A stretch of DNA of 64,000 bases from Hoeflea algicola. GTDB taxonomy: Bacteria > Pseudomonadota > Alphaproteobacteria > Rhizobiales > Rhizobiaceae. Position numbers and translations under genes: made by a program. How positions within the stretch are numbered: position 1 is the stretch's first letter; every line of letters starts with the position of its first letter. This document shows positions 53,996 to 63,660 of the stretch, piece by piece. The stretch is from the NCBI RefSeq assembly GCF_026619415.1, contig NZ_JAOVZR010000003.1, positions 62,001-126,000 of the forward strand, in the 5' to 3' direction. Under the pieces are notes generated by a model. That model searched no databases. It was not told where the DNA came from and saw nothing but the letters and a program-made list of their open reading frames with translations.

Positions 53996-54359
53996 TTTCC
54001 GCCGAAACGCCTCGATGGGAGCCATAGTTGCCTTGCTTTGCGTGGCAGTCGCGTCTCCAGCTCTCGCAAGTTCCGGTGGCGGCCTCCCATGGGAGGGGCC
54101 GCTCCAGCAGATCCAGGAATCGATCACCGGCCCGGTTGCCGGCTTTATCGCGCTCGCCGCCGTCGCTGTCGCCGGCGGCATGCTGATCTTCGGCGGCGAA
54201 CTCAACGACTTCGCGCGGCGGCTGATGTATGTCGTCCTTGTCGCAGGCATTCTGCTTGGTGCGACCCAGATCGTCGGACTGTTCGGCGCATCGGGCGCCT
54301 CGATCGGCCTCCCAGATCAGGTTGCACCAGGCGGGCGAGGGGAGGGGACTGATGGCTGA
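53985..54359 (+). CDS. trbC: Pilin precursor TrbC (VirB2 family)
   Basis: A 124-residue protein with an N-terminal signal ([19 protein letters not shown]) and two hydrophobic helices ([25 protein letters not shown] and [22 protein letters not shown]), the VirB2/TrbC pilin layout. Relatives are processed and cyclised into pilus subunits. It overlaps trbB and trbD. Confidence 0.92.
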   Translation: MPHNFRRNASMGAIVALLCVAVASPALASSGGGLPWEGPLQQIQESITGPVAGFIALAAVAVAGGMLIFGGELNDFARRLMYVVLVAGILLGATQIVGLFGASGASIGLPDQVAPGGRGEGTDG

Positions 54360-54651
54360 AGCCGGCGCACCCCTTTCCCGCTCGCCCATCCATCGCGCAT
54401 TGTCGCGGTCAAACCATCTGATGGGCGCCGATCGTGAACTCGTGCTTCTGACCGGGCTTGCCACGGTCATTCTCATCTTCGTGGTGCTGACCTGGTTCTC
54501 GGTGTTGCTGGGCATTGCTATCTGGATCGCCGTTGTCGGGATCCTCCGGATTATGGCCAAGGCCGATCCGATGATGCGGCAGGTTTATCTGCGCCACATC
54601 GGCTATCGACCGACTTATCGGCCGACATCGTCGCCATGGCGGAGGTACTGA
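54352..54651 (+). CDS. trbD: Conjugative transfer protein TrbD (VirB3 family)
   Basis: ATG 54352 ([20 protein letters not shown]) is in the end of trbC; the frame upstream to 54229 is shadow. The 99-residue protein has two adjacent membrane segments ([38 protein letters not shown]) and a short basic tail, the VirB3/TrbD plan. It is an inner-membrane part of the channel that works with TrbE. Confidence 0.93.
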   Translation: MAEAGAPLSRSPIHRALSRSNHLMGADRELVLLTGLATVILIFVVLTWFSVLLGIAIWIAVVGILRIMAKADPMMRQVYLRHIGYRPTYRPTSSPWRRY

Positions 54652-54657
54652 GCTCTC

Positions 54658-57102
54658 ATGGTGGCGCTCAAGCAATTCCGAAACTCAAAACCGTCCTTCT
54701 CCGACCTCTTGCCCTATGCGGGCCTGGTCGCTGACGGGATCATTCTGTTGAAGGACGGCTCGCTGATGGCTGGCTGGTATTTTGCGGGACCGGATTCGGA
54801 GAGCTCGACCAATGTCGAGCGAAACGAGGTGTCGCGCCAGATCAACGCCGTCCTTTCGCGGCTCGGGACCGGCTGGATGATCCAGGTCGAGGCCGTGCGC
54901 GTGCCGACGACGGCCTATCCGGCTCGTGACGCCTGCCATTTCCCCGATCCGGTCACACGGGCGATCGACGAAGAGCGTCGCGCACATTTCGAGGCGGAGC
55001 GCGGCCACTACGAGAGCCTGCACGCCCTTATCCTCACCTATCGGCCACCGGAACCTCGCCGGTCGGCCATGGCGCGATATGTCTATTCCGACGAGGCAAG
55101 CCGATCGGAGACCTATGCGAACCGCGTCCTCAATTCGTTCCAGACCTCGATCCGTGAGGTCGAACAGTATCTCGGCAACGTGCTGTCGATCCGGCGCATG
55201 GTAACACGCACGGTTATCGATCCGGAGACAGGAAGCGGGGCGCGCTATGACGAGCTCTTCCAGTTCATCCGCTTCTGTATCCTCGGTGAGAATTATCCAG
55301 TCCGCCTGCCGGCGATCCCGATGTATCTCGACTGGCTGGTCACGGCAGAATTCCATCATGGGCTCTCCCCCATGGTCGACGGCAGATATCTGGCCGTGGT
55401 CGGCATCGACGGCTTTCCAGCCGAGAGTTTTCCTGGAATCCTCAATTCGCTCGACCTGATGCCGCTCACCTATCGATGGTCGAGCCGCTTTCTCTTTCTC
55501 GACGATCAGGAGGCACGCCAGAAGCTCGAGCGCACCCGCAAAAAGTGGCAGCAGAAAGTCCGGCCGTTCTTCGATCAGCTCTTCCAGACCCAAACCAGCT
55601 CGGTCGATCAGGACGCCATGACGATGGTGGCCGAAACCGAGGACGCGATTGCCGCCGCCTCGTCGCAGCTGGTCGCCTATGGCTATTACACGCCGGTCAT
55701 AATCATGTTCGACACCGACGAAGCTCGTCTGCGCGATCAGGCAGAGGCGGTCCGACGGCTCATCCAGGCCGAAGGCTTCGGCGCCCGGATCGAGACGCTC
55801 AATGCGACTGAGGCCTATCTCGGCAGCCTGCCCGGCAATACCTACGCCAATATCCGCGAACCTCTCATAAACACAAGCAATCTCGCTGATCTCATTCCGG
55901 TCAATTCCGTATGGGCGGGCAGCGCCGTGGCACCTTGCCCCTTCTACCCGCCCAATGCCCCGCCGCTGATGCAGGTCGCCAGCGGCTCGTCTCCCTTCCG
56001 GTTGAACCTGCATGTCGACGATGTCGGCCATACGCTGATCTTCGGGCCGACGGGGTCGGGAAAGTCGACCTTGCTGGCGCTGATCGCGGCTCAGTTCCGC
56101 CGGTACGAAGCGGCGCAAATCTTCTCCTTTGATAAAGGCAAGTCGCTCTACCCGCTGACCAAGGCCGCCGGCGGCGATCACTACGAGATCGGGGCAGGGG
56201 AGGGTGCGCTCGCGTTCTGCCCGCTGGCCGAGCTTTCGACCGACGGGGACCGGGCATGGGCGGCCGAATGGGTCGAAACGCTTGTTTCCATGCAGGGAGT
56301 GACCATCACACCCGACCACCGCAACGCGATCGCCCGTCAGATCGCCCTGATGGCCGAGGCGCGCGGCCGATCGCTCTCGGACTTCGTGAGTGGCGTTCAA
56401 ATGCGCGAGATCAAGACCGCGCTTCACCATTACACGGTCGACGGTCCGATGGGACAGCTCCTCGATGCCGAGCAAGACGGGTTGACGCTTGGGATGTTCC
56501 AGACCTTCGAGGTCGAGGAACTCATGAATATGGGCGAGCGCAATCTCGTCCCCGTCCTTCTCTATCTCTTCCGCAGGATCGAGAAGCGCCTGACCGGAAA
56601 GCCAAGCCTGATAATCCTCGACGAGGCCTGGCTGATGCTTGGCCACGCAACGTTCCGTGACAAGATCAGGGAATGGCTCAAGGTCCTGCGAAAGGCCAAT
56701 TGCGCCGTCGTTCTCGCCACACAGTCGATCTCGGATGCCGAGAAGTCCGGGATTATCGACGTGCTCAAGGAAAGCTGCCCGACCAAGATATGCCTGCCGA
56801 ATGGCGCCGCGCGTGAATCCGGAACCCGCGAATTCTACGAACGGATCGGCTTCAACGAGCGGCAGATCGAGATCGTCACAACCGCCATTCCGAAGCGGGA
56901 ATACTACGTCGCGTCTCCAGAAGGGCGGCGTCTGTTCGATATGACACTTGGACCCGTCGCACTCGCCTTTGTCGGCGTGTCGGGCAGGCAAGATCTCAAG
57001 CACATCAATGAACTCAGCCAACAGCATGGACCTGAATGGCCCATGCACTGGTTGCGGACAAGGGGAGTGGACAATGCGAAACGCATTCTCTCGATCAACT
57101 AA
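54658..57102 (+). CDS. trbE: Conjugative transfer ATPase TrbE (VirB4 family)
   Basis: The protein has 814 residues. The N-terminal CagE/TrbE domain (YAGLVADGIILLKDGSLMAGWYFAGPDSES) is followed by a RecA-like ATPase domain with Walker A FGPTGSGKSTLLALIAAQF, Walker B SLIILDEAWLMLGH and ATQSISDAEKSG. TrbE/VirB4 is the largest ATPase of the type IV secretion apparatus. The length is normal and the frame intact. A 787-codon antisense frame over this gene is shadow. TrbJ starts within its last codons. Confidence 0.97.
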   Translation: MVALKQFRNSKPSFSDLLPYAGLVADGIILLKDGSLMAGWYFAGPDSESSTNVERNEVSRQINAVLSRLGTGWMIQVEAVRVPTTAYPARDACHFPDPVTRAIDEERRAHFEAERGHYESLHALILTYRPPEPRRSAMARYVYSDEASRSETYANRVLNSFQTSIREVEQYLGNVLSIRRMVTRTVIDPETGSGARYDELFQFIRFCILGENYPVRLPAIPMYLDWLVTAEFHHGLSPMVDGRYLAVVGIDGFPAESFPGILNSLDLMPLTYRWSSRFLFLDDQEARQKLERTRKKWQQKVRPFFDQLFQTQTSSVDQDAMTMVAETEDAIAAASSQLVAYGYYTPVIIMFDTDEARLRDQAEAVRRLIQAEGFGARIETLNATEAYLGSLPGNTYANIREPLINTSNLADLIPVNSVWAGSAVAPCPFYPPNAPPLMQVASGSSPFRLNLHVDDVGHTLIFGPTGSGKSTLLALIAAQFRRYEAAQIFSFDKGKSLYPLTKAAGGDHYEIGAGEGALAFCPLAELSTDGDRAWAAEWVETLVSMQGVTITPDHRNAIARQIALMAEARGRSLSDFVSGVQMREIKTALHHYTVDGPMGQLLDAEQDGLTLGMFQTFEVEELMNMGERNLVPVLLYLFRRIEKRLTGKPSLIILDEAWLMLGHATFRDKIREWLKVLRKANCAVVLATQSISDAEKSGIIDVLKESCPTKICLPNGAARESGTREFYERIGFNERQIEIVTTAIPKREYYVASPEGRRLFDMTLGPVALAFVGVSGRQDLKHINELSQQHGPEWPMHWLRTRGVDNAKRILSIN

Positions 57103-57874
57103 AATTGCCGTCGCAGCTCTGACGGTGGCCGCGTGGTTGCCGATCGTTCATGCCGATGCCGGCACCGTGACGGGCGGGGCGACCGAATGGACGCAGATCC
57201 TGAACAATACCGAGCTTGTCAGTCTCGTCGGGCAGTCGACCGAGCAGATCGGCAATCAGGTGACGCAGATCACGCAGTTGGCGGAGCAGATCCAGAACCA
57301 GCTGAAGATCTACGAAAACATGCTCCAGAACACGCTGACGCTTCCGAACCAGGTCTGGGGTCAGGTGGAAAGCGATCTCAACAGGCTACGCGGCCTCGTC
57401 AATCAGGGTCAGTCAATTGCTTTCTCGATGGGCAATGCTGACGATGTGCTTCGGCAGCGGTTCCAAAGTTTTGCCGATTTCAAGTCGGGGCTCACCAGCG
57501 GCGAGACGTTTTCCGCAAATTATCAGACCTGGTCGGACACCAATCGCGACACGATTGCCGCAACGCTTAAGGCGGCCGGACTGACTGCGGACCAGTTCAG
57601 CTCCGAGGAATCGACGATGAGCCAGTTGCGGTCGATGTCGCAAAGCGCGGTCGGTCAGATGCAGGCGCTTCAGCTCGGCCACCAGATTGCAGCCCAGCAG
57701 GTCGCCCAGGCCCAGAAGCTGCGGGGACTCGTCTCCCAGCAAGTGACAATGATGGGCACCTGGTATCAGTCCGAACAAGCGGCCAAAGACCTCGCCCAGA
57801 ACCGTCGCGAGGAATTCTTCAAGTCGACCACGCCCTCCACCTCGGGTGGGCAGGAAATGGAGCCGCGCTGGTGA
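57074..57874 (+). CDS. trbJ: P-type conjugative transfer protein TrbJ (VirB5-like)
   Basis: ATG 57074 begins a signal peptide (MRNAFSRSTKIAVAALTVAAWLPIVHA). The mature part is a long helical protein rich in Gln (TEQIGNQVTQITQLAEQIQNQLKIYENML), as in TrbJ/VirB5. It ends SGGQEMEPRW, a motif that recurs in the next gene product. It starts inside trbE and its stop overlaps the trbK GTG. It is expected in the periplasm, as a minor pilus component. Confidence 0.93.
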   Translation: MRNAFSRSTKIAVAALTVAAWLPIVHADAGTVTGGATEWTQILNNTELVSLVGQSTEQIGNQVTQITQLAEQIQNQLKIYENMLQNTLTLPNQVWGQVESDLNRLRGLVNQGQSIAFSMGNADDVLRQRFQSFADFKSGLTSGETFSANYQTWSDTNRDTIAATLKAAGLTADQFSSEESTMSQLRSMSQSAVGQMQALQLGHQIAAQQVAQAQKLRGLVSQQVTMMGTWYQSEQAAKDLAQNRREEFFKSTTPSTSGGQEMEPRW

Positions 57875-58080
57875 ACAGGTCCACTATTTTCATTGCGATC
57901 GTCCTCGCAGTCATCGGAATCGGCGGCATCGTCGTTTGGCAGATCGTGATGTCCTCTGATCCCACTTCGCATGTCAGCACATCAGCGCCGGCGCCACAGA
58001 AATTTGACACGACGGGTGGGCAGGAGATGCGTCCGCGCTGGAAGACAGGTGAAGGTGAGGGCGATGAGGCGGAAAACTAA
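57871..58080 (+). CDS. trbK: TrbK-like entry-exclusion protein
   Basis: A 69-residue protein from GTG 57871, with one N-terminal membrane helix (TIFIAIVLAVIGIGGIVVWQIVM) and a short periplasmic part containing TGGQEMRPRW. Position between trbJ and trbL, size and layout match the alternate TrbK class. Classic TrbK is a lipoprotein with a lipobox cysteine, and none is present here. It would block redundant mating into the same cell. Confidence 0.82.
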   Translation: MNRSTIFIAIVLAVIGIGGIVVWQIVMSSDPTSHVSTSAPAPQKFDTTGGQEMRPRWKTGEGEGDEAEN

Positions 58081-59227
58081 GGTCTTCTTTGCAGCTGCGC
58101 TCGCACTCGGTCTGTTCGCGGGGCCCGCGTTTGCCCAGGAAGGCACGCTGCTGACGACGCTGGAAAACGAGATTGCTAACGCTGCCCAAGGCTGGCAATC
58201 CACGATCTTGAATGCGGCGCGGTCGCTGTTCTGGATCCTCGCTGGAATCGAGGTCGGGATTGCAGCCGTCTGGTTGGCGATCGCCGCCGCCTCGCTCGAT
58301 ACATGGTTCGCAGAGCTTGTCCGCCGCATCATGTTCATCGGGCTCTTCGTTTTCATGCTTGAGCAAGGGCCCGACTTTGCAAAGGCCGTGGTTGACAGCC
58401 TCTACCAGATCGGCGCCGGCGGCGGCTCGGCATCGCCCGCCAATGTCTTCAATGCCGGTCTGCAGGTGGCAAGCGCCATGTCAGCCAAGGCCCAGTTCGG
58501 CCTGTTCGAGGATAACGCTCTGGCGATCGCCGCGGTTTTCGCGATGGTGGTCGTGGTGATCGCATTCAGCCTCGTCGCGGCAATCTTCGTTGCCGTCATG
58601 GCGGAAATGTATGTCGGCCTGCTCGCCGGCATGATCATGCTCGGGCTCGGCGGGTCGAGCTACACCAAGGATTTTTCGGTCCGCTATCTCGTCTACGCTT
58701 TCTCCGTTGGCATGAAACTGATGGCGCTCGTGATGATCGCGAGGATCGGCTCGGAAGTTCTGATCGGCCTCGCCAATACGCCGTCAAACAGCGACGAGTT
58801 CCTATCCACACTGGCGATCGCCGGCATCTCCGTCGTGGTGTTTGTCATCGCCATGTATGTGCCGAACATTGTGCAAGGGATGGTGCAGGGCGTTTCCGTA
58901 ACGGGCGGCATGGAAGCCATACGCCATGGCGGGCAAGCCGCGAGCTTTGCCGCCGGAGGTGCTGCGCTCGCCACGGGCGGGGCGAGGGCAGGGGCCGCGG
59001 CCTATTCCAATGCCCGCGCCGGCGGCAGCTCGTTCGGTGCGGCCGCACTCAAGGGCATGGCAAGCGGTGTCGGCGCGGCCGGTGGTGCCGTTGCATCCGC
59101 TTCGCGTGACAAGGCGATCGGGGTGCCCGGCACCTGGGGCGCGTCGACGCTTGGTCTTGCCAACGCCAAGCTTGATCAGGGTCAGGGTCGTCCAGGTCCA
59201 AGCCCGAACCGTGACGAGAAAGCGTGA
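58064..59227 (+). CDS. trbL: P-type conjugative transfer protein TrbL (VirB6-like)
   Basis: ATG 58064 ([24 protein letters not shown]) begins a signal sequence; upstream in-frame codons overlap trbK. The ~387 residues have five to six membrane helices ([65 protein letters not shown]). A glycine/alanine-rich C-terminal tail ([20 protein letters not shown]) is usual for TrbL. It forms part of the inner-membrane DNA path. Confidence 0.94.
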   Translation: MRRKTKVFFAAALALGLFAGPAFAQEGTLLTTLENEIANAAQGWQSTILNAARSLFWILAGIEVGIAAVWLAIAAASLDTWFAELVRRIMFIGLFVFMLEQGPDFAKAVVDSLYQIGAGGGSASPANVFNAGLQVASAMSAKAQFGLFEDNALAIAAVFAMVVVVIAFSLVAAIFVAVMAEMYVGLLAGMIMLGLGGSSYTKDFSVRYLVYAFSVGMKLMALVMIARIGSEVLIGLANTPSNSDEFLSTLAIAGISVVVFVIAMYVPNIVQGMVQGVSVTGGMEAIRHGGQAASFAAGGAALATGGARAGAAAYSNARAGGSSFGAAALKGMASGVGAAGGAVASASRDKAIGVPGTWGASTLGLANAKLDQGQGRPGPSPNRDEKA

Positions 59228-59235
59228 CAGAGACC

Positions 59236-59898
59236 ATGGCCAAAACACATCCCCCCGAAAACCCCTATCTCGCCGCACGTCAGGAATGGAACGAGCGTTA
59301 CGGCTCCTATGTCAAGGCGGCGGCTGCCTGGCGGATCGTTGGTGTCACCGGCATGCTTATGGCGGTGATCGGCTTCTCCTACGCGCTTTACCAGAGCACT
59401 CAGGTCAAGCTCGTTCCCTACATCGTGGAAGTCGACAAGCTCGGGACCGCCGCGACCATCGGGTTTCCGCAACAGATTGAATATGCCGACGCCAGAGTGG
59501 TGCGTGCGGCGCTTGGAAGTTTCTTATCGAACTTCCGCTCCGTCACACCCGATGCCGTGGTGCAAAAACAATATATCGACCGCACCTATGCGCTACTCAG
59601 ATCGTCGGACCCGGCGACCGAAAAGGTAAATGCCTGGTTTCGGAACAACTCGCCCTTTGACAGGGCAAGATCGAAGACGGTCGCCATCGAGGTCACCAAC
59701 ATCGTGCCGCTTTCCAACCAGAGCTATCAGATCGACTGGACGGAATATGAGCGCGACCGGCAAGGCAAAGAGATTTCAACGAGGCGGTTCCGTGGCGTCG
59801 CCACGGTGGCGTTGACCCCGCCACAGGACGAGGCGGTGATACGGCTCAACCCCATCGGCCTCTACCTCAAGGATTTTGACTGGACAGCGCAGTTGTGA
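59236..59898 (+). CDS. trbF: Conjugative transfer protein TrbF (VirB8-like)
   Basis: ATG 59236 ([23 protein letters not shown]) is the conserved start; a GTG at 59224 overlapping the trbL stop is also possible. One membrane helix ([19 protein letters not shown]) is followed by a periplasmic NTF2-like domain ([42 protein letters not shown]). VirB8-like proteins nucleate channel assembly. Length and frame are normal. Confidence 0.95.
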   Translation: MAKTHPPENPYLAARQEWNERYGSYVKAAAAWRIVGVTGMLMAVIGFSYALYQSTQVKLVPYIVEVDKLGTAATIGFPQQIEYADARVVRAALGSFLSNFRSVTPDAVVQKQYIDRTYALLRSSDPATEKVNAWFRNNSPFDRARSKTVAIEVTNIVPLSNQSYQIDWTEYERDRQGKEISTRRFRGVATVALTPPQDEAVIRLNPIGLYLKDFDWTAQL

Positions 59899-59918
59899 GC
59901 GCGCGCAAGGATAGAAAC

Positions 59919-60743
59919 ATGAAGAAAAGCATGCCCCCCGCCATCGCACTTTGCGCCGGCGTCATGGTCTCGGTGACAAGCCTGCCGGTCTCCGCACAGC
60001 AGTTGAGCAGCAATGAAACCCGCGGGACACAGCTTTCCGGACAGTGGCAGCACAGCCGGGGCGTTGTGACGCGCGGGCCGGACGGGAAGGTGATCTTCCT
60101 CTATGGCGAGGTCCAGCCCTCGGTCGTCTGCTCGCCGTTACAGGTCTGCGACATCGAACTTCAGGCCGGCGAGATCGTTCGGGACGTCCTTGTCGGCGAC
60201 ACGGTGCGGTGGAAGGTCGATCCGGCGACATCCGGCGCGCCGAACGGTCAGGCAGTGCATCTGATCGTCAAACCTGCCGAGGCAGGGCTCATGACGTCGA
60301 TGGTCGTGACCACCTCGCGGCGGACCTATCACATTCAGCTCAAGTCTCATCCGACCCAGTACATGGCCCGTGTCGGCTTCGACTACCCCGAGGACATCAA
60401 TGCACGCTTCGCCGAGATCAACGCACGGATTGAGGCGAGCGTCGTGCCCGGCGCCGGCGTTCCCGCCGACCAGCTCGACTTCTCCTTCCATGTCAGCGGC
60501 TCGGCCCGCTGGCGGCCGACCCGGATCTATAGCGACGGCATGAAGACCTTCATCCAGTTTCCGTCTTCGCTCTCCGGTCAGGATGCACCGGTGCTGTTCG
60601 TCGTCTCCGGTGGCGAAAACCGGATCGTCAACTACCGGATGAAGGGAACAATGATGGTGGTCGACTACAATATCGATCGAGCGATCCTCGTCTCGGGCGT
60701 CGGGCGCCAACAGCAGAAAATCACAATCCGGCGGGGAGGGTAG
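59919..60743 (+). CDS. trbG: Conjugative transfer protein TrbG (VirB9-like)
   Basis: ATG 59919 follows AAGGA and starts a signal peptide ([27 protein letters not shown]). The mature VirB9-like protein has [55 protein letters not shown] and [17 protein letters not shown], with two cysteines in the N-terminal part. It is an outer-core component of the channel, working with TrbH and TrbI. Confidence 0.95.
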   Translation: MKKSMPPAIALCAGVMVSVTSLPVSAQQLSSNETRGTQLSGQWQHSRGVVTRGPDGKVIFLYGEVQPSVVCSPLQVCDIELQAGEIVRDVLVGDTVRWKVDPATSGAPNGQAVHLIVKPAEAGLMTSMVVTTSRRTYHIQLKSHPTQYMARVGFDYPEDINARFAEINARIEASVVPGAGVPADQLDFSFHVSGSARWRPTRIYSDGMKTFIQFPSSLSGQDAPVLFVVSGGENRIVNYRMKGTMMVVDYNIDRAILVSGVGRQQQKITIRRGG

Positions 60744-60746
60744 GGG

Positions 60747-61214
60747 ATGTTGGGCCTATTCTCTTATGTGCGTATTCCCGCCGCCTTCCTTTGCCTCTTT
60801 CTGCTTGCGGCTTGCCAGACGATGGGCGGAGCCGGATTGATTCAAAGCGAAGTCACCGCCGAACTCTCAACCGAAGCCGCAATTTCGATTGCCGCAGACA
60901 TGGTGGCGCGGCTCGCGGAGCATGTCGGACCCGGAAATACGACAATTGCGCTACGTGGCAACGACGCGGTGTTCGGCCCAGTGCTCGAGACGAGCCTGCG
61001 GGAAAAAGGCTATGCCGTTGTGACCGACCAGGCGACAAATCAAACGGCTGTGGAACCGCTGGCCTATAGCGTCGATCCGTTCGAGGACGGTATGCTTGTG
61101 CGGATCTCGACCTTGAAGGTCGAGCTCACACGGATGTACACGCTCGGCACGACCGGAGCGGTGCCCGCAAGTCCCTTGTCCGTCATGCAGCGGAGATTGG
61201 CGGGCGGCTCATGA
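60747..61214 (+). CDS. trbH: Conjugative transfer lipoprotein TrbH (VirB7 role)
   Basis: A 155-residue protein with a lipoprotein signal and lipobox LLAAC (Cys23), so it is anchored to the outer membrane. The rest is a small alpha/beta domain (AEHVGPGNTTIALRGNDAVFGPVLETSLREKGYAVV). It sits 3 bp after trbG and overlaps trbI by 4 bp. Confidence 0.92.
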   Translation: MLGLFSYVRIPAAFLCLFLLAACQTMGGAGLIQSEVTAELSTEAAISIAADMVARLAEHVGPGNTTIALRGNDAVFGPVLETSLREKGYAVVTDQATNQTAVEPLAYSVDPFEDGMLVRISTLKVELTRMYTLGTTGAVPASPLSVMQRRLAGGS

Positions 61215-62515
61215 CACAATCGCTAAAGCTTGGTGGCGCCGGTGCCGAGAGTGGGCCAAGAATCCGAAGACTGAATCGTGTGCCGATCATCGTTGCGATC
61301 ATCCTCATCGTGGTCTTTCTGGCGGCGATTTTCTTTGGCCTCTCCTCGAGGGGATTGCATTTCGGGGACCGGCAGATCGACACGTCTTCGTCGCAACCAG
61401 CCTCCAATGATGCCGAAAGGCTCAAACAGGGCGTACCCGACGGGATCATCGGCGAGCCGAAGGTCATTTCGATGCAACCGACGCCAGCGGTCGAAAGTGA
61501 AGAACCCACTCGTAACCCGTTCACTCCACCCGACCAGAATTTTCAGAAGACAACACCGCCGCAAACCCCAGCTATCGAGCCCGAGGCTGTGTGGCGCGCC
61601 CGGTTGCAGCGCGAGCAGGAAGAACAGATGCTCCGCGAATATCATCGCCAGCAGATGGCAAGCATTCAGGCTGGGGAAGCCGCTGCCAACTCGCCGACAG
61701 CCGTCAATCTCAAGGGCCTCAATAACGAGAATGCTATGCCGGTCGCAGCATCACAACAGTCCGTTTCACCTGCGGGAAGGTCAGGCAGTGCAATGGATCT
61801 ATATGGCACTGCGTTGCAGGCCGGCATTGGTGGACAGGTTGCCGATCCGAACGGGCAGGTTGGGAAGGCACAGTTCTTCAACCAGGATATCGCCGATCTC
61901 GGATACCTGCCGAATTCGGTTGTTCCGCAAATGTCGCCCTTTGAACTTAAACGGGGATCGGTCATTCCGGCGACGCTCGTTACCGGTATCAACTCCGATC
62001 TTCCCGGTCGCATCACTGCCCAGGTATCGCAAAACGTCTATGACAGCGCGACCGGCCGGCGACTGCTCATCCCGCAAGGAACAAAACTGTTTGGTCGCTA
62101 CGATTCCAACGTCTCCTTCGGGCAAAACCGGGTGCTTGTCGTCTGGACCGATATCATCTTTCCGAACGGATCAGCTCTGCAGATCGGCGGTATGGCTGGC
62201 ACCGATGCCGCCGGCTATGGCGGGTTCAACGACAAGGTCAACAATCACTATCTCGAGACATTTGGCTCGGCGATCCTCGTCGCCCTGATTGGCGCAGGGA
62301 CGGACATGCTGCTCCCGAAAGACACCAGCACCGCGACAACGACAGACAGCGCGGCGGATGCGGCCAGGCGGTCCTTTGCCCAGACCTTCGGGCAGATCTC
62401 GCAGCAAACCGTGTCGAAAAGCCTCAATGTCCAGCCCACGCTCGAAATCAGGCCGGGTTATCGCTTCAACGTTCTGGTCGATCAGGACATCGTTTTCCCA
62501 AAAGCCTATCAATGA
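61211..62515 (+). CDS. trbI: Conjugative transfer protein TrbI (VirB10-like)
   Basis: A 434-residue protein with a cytoplasmic N terminus, one membrane helix (VPIIVAIILIVVFLAAIFFGLSS), a proline-rich periplasmic stretch (FTPPDQNFQKTTPPQTPAIEPE) and the C-terminal VirB10 barrel (ELKRGSVIPATLVTGINSDLPG, LLIPQGTKLFGRYDSNVSFGQNR, VLVDQDIVFP). It spans both membranes and gates the channel. It is the last trb gene, and its stop overlaps traR. Confidence 0.96.
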   Translation: MTQSLKLGGAGAESGPRIRRLNRVPIIVAIILIVVFLAAIFFGLSSRGLHFGDRQIDTSSSQPASNDAERLKQGVPDGIIGEPKVISMQPTPAVESEEPTRNPFTPPDQNFQKTTPPQTPAIEPEAVWRARLQREQEEQMLREYHRQQMASIQAGEAAANSPTAVNLKGLNNENAMPVAASQQSVSPAGRSGSAMDLYGTALQAGIGGQVADPNGQVGKAQFFNQDIADLGYLPNSVVPQMSPFELKRGSVIPATLVTGINSDLPGRITAQVSQNVYDSATGRRLLIPQGTKLFGRYDSNVSFGQNRVLVVWTDIIFPNGSALQIGGMAGTDAAGYGGFNDKVNNHYLETFGSAILVALIGAGTDMLLPKDTSTATTTDSAADAARRSFAQTFGQISQQTVSKSLNVQPTLEIRPGYRFNVLVDQDIVFPKAYQ

Positions 62516-63300
62516 ATCTGAGGTCGGAAATCCCGACACCTCAACGTGGCGGAGCTTGTTTCCGCAGCTCACCACCATGCCGGAATTTTATCATCTTGAA
62601 CGAGCTCCTCCTGCAATTGATCGATATGCTTTCATTGCCGCTTGAGGAGCGGGCAGCACGGCGCGCCTTGCGGGATTTCGCCGAGAGCGCCGGTTTCGAC
62701 TATTTCGCTTACCTGCATCTGCGTGGGCAAGAGAGCTTTGCTGTGTCGAACTATCCCAGGGAATGGCAGGAGCACTACGTCCAGAAGAACTACATTCGAG
62801 TTGATCCAGTCGTCACCAAGGCCAAACATGGGCCGCCGATATTTCAGTGGTCGGCGGACGAAGCCAGACGAATTGGAAGGCTCGATGTAAGGCAATTCTA
62901 CAAGGATGCGGATCGGTTCGGAATCCGCTCAGGCCTGTCGGTCTCGGTTCCTGTCGGCTTCAAGAACAGGATGGTGTTCACACTGGCCTCCGGTAAGTCC
63001 ATTGTGTGCATCGACGAGGACCCCGATCCAGTCACTGCAGCGATGGCGCTCGCATTTATCCATTCCCATCTCGCCTCGGCGACCCAGGATGCTGCCCTGG
63101 CTTCAGACATCCGACTTTCACCGCGCGAGGCCGAATGCCTGCGCTGGTTCGCAGACGGCATGTCGATGCCGGACATCGCAGAAACGATCGGGATAGGATA
63201 TCGGTCCGTGCGTTCCTATCTCGACGAGGCAACGCGAAAGCTTGGAGCGGCCAACAGCCGGCAAGCCGCCTCGATCGCGATCCGGCTGGGGCTGATCTAG
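62512..63300 (+). CDS. traR: TraR-like LuxR-family quorum-sensing activator
   Basis: ATG 62512 overlaps the trbI stop (ATGA); the conserved part begins at ~residue 30 (LLLQLIDMLSLPLEERAARR), so a later TTG/ATG (62596, 62626) may be the true start. The autoinducer-binding domain keeps the AHL-contact residues: W and Y in REWQEHYVQ, D in RVDPVV and W in FQWSADE. The C-terminal LuxR HTH is LSPREAECLRWFADGMSMPDIAETIGIGYRSV. It probably activates trb from the CAGATCTG palindromes at 52726-52904. No traM or traI is recognised nearby. Confidence 0.92.
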   Translation: MNLRSEIPTPQRGGACFRSSPPCRNFIILNELLLQLIDMLSLPLEERAARRALRDFAESAGFDYFAYLHLRGQESFAVSNYPREWQEHYVQKNYIRVDPVVTKAKHGPPIFQWSADEARRIGRLDVRQFYKDADRFGIRSGLSVSVPVGFKNRMVFTLASGKSIVCIDEDPDPVTAAMALAFIHSHLASATQDAALASDIRLSPREAECLRWFADGMSMPDIAETIGIGYRSVRSYLDEATRKLGAANSRQAASIAIRLGLI

Positions 63301-63660
63301 CGGTCTGGCTCCGACGCTTCGAACCCCCACGCGAGCAATGTTGGGATGGCCACAATGGAGACAAGCTGGCCTGTTTCATCGTGTCTCAAATCGGAAAGCT
63401 GGGCGGAGAGCAGACTTCGCTGCGGAATGCATGAACGGCGAGATTGGGGTCGGGAACCGACTATGCGGTATACCCCGGTGTCCTGAGTTTGCTGACGTCA
63501 GTCAGGACTTGATCGGCAATGGTCGCATAATCATTGCTCCCCCTGCCATCCGAGAGTTCCGAAACCGAATGCAAGTATCCGCCGTACGCAAACATAGAGC
63601 GAACGCAATTGGGGTGCGCCCCGCATTGATCTGGCGCCGACTCCGCACTAAGGTGCACTA
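63301..63660. other. Intergenic region, no recognised gene
   Basis: 360 bp follow traR. Short frames on both strands (for example minus 63461-63724) show no known domain, and there is no TraM-like sequence. CTGACGTCAG near 63490 is a 10-bp palindrome of unknown meaning. Confidence 0.4.

Noticed and set aside
54685..57048. 787-codon open frame antisense to trbE
   Set aside because: It lies wholly opposite a complete VirB4-family gene with Walker motifs; it has no domain of its own and is a by-product of GC-rich codon use.
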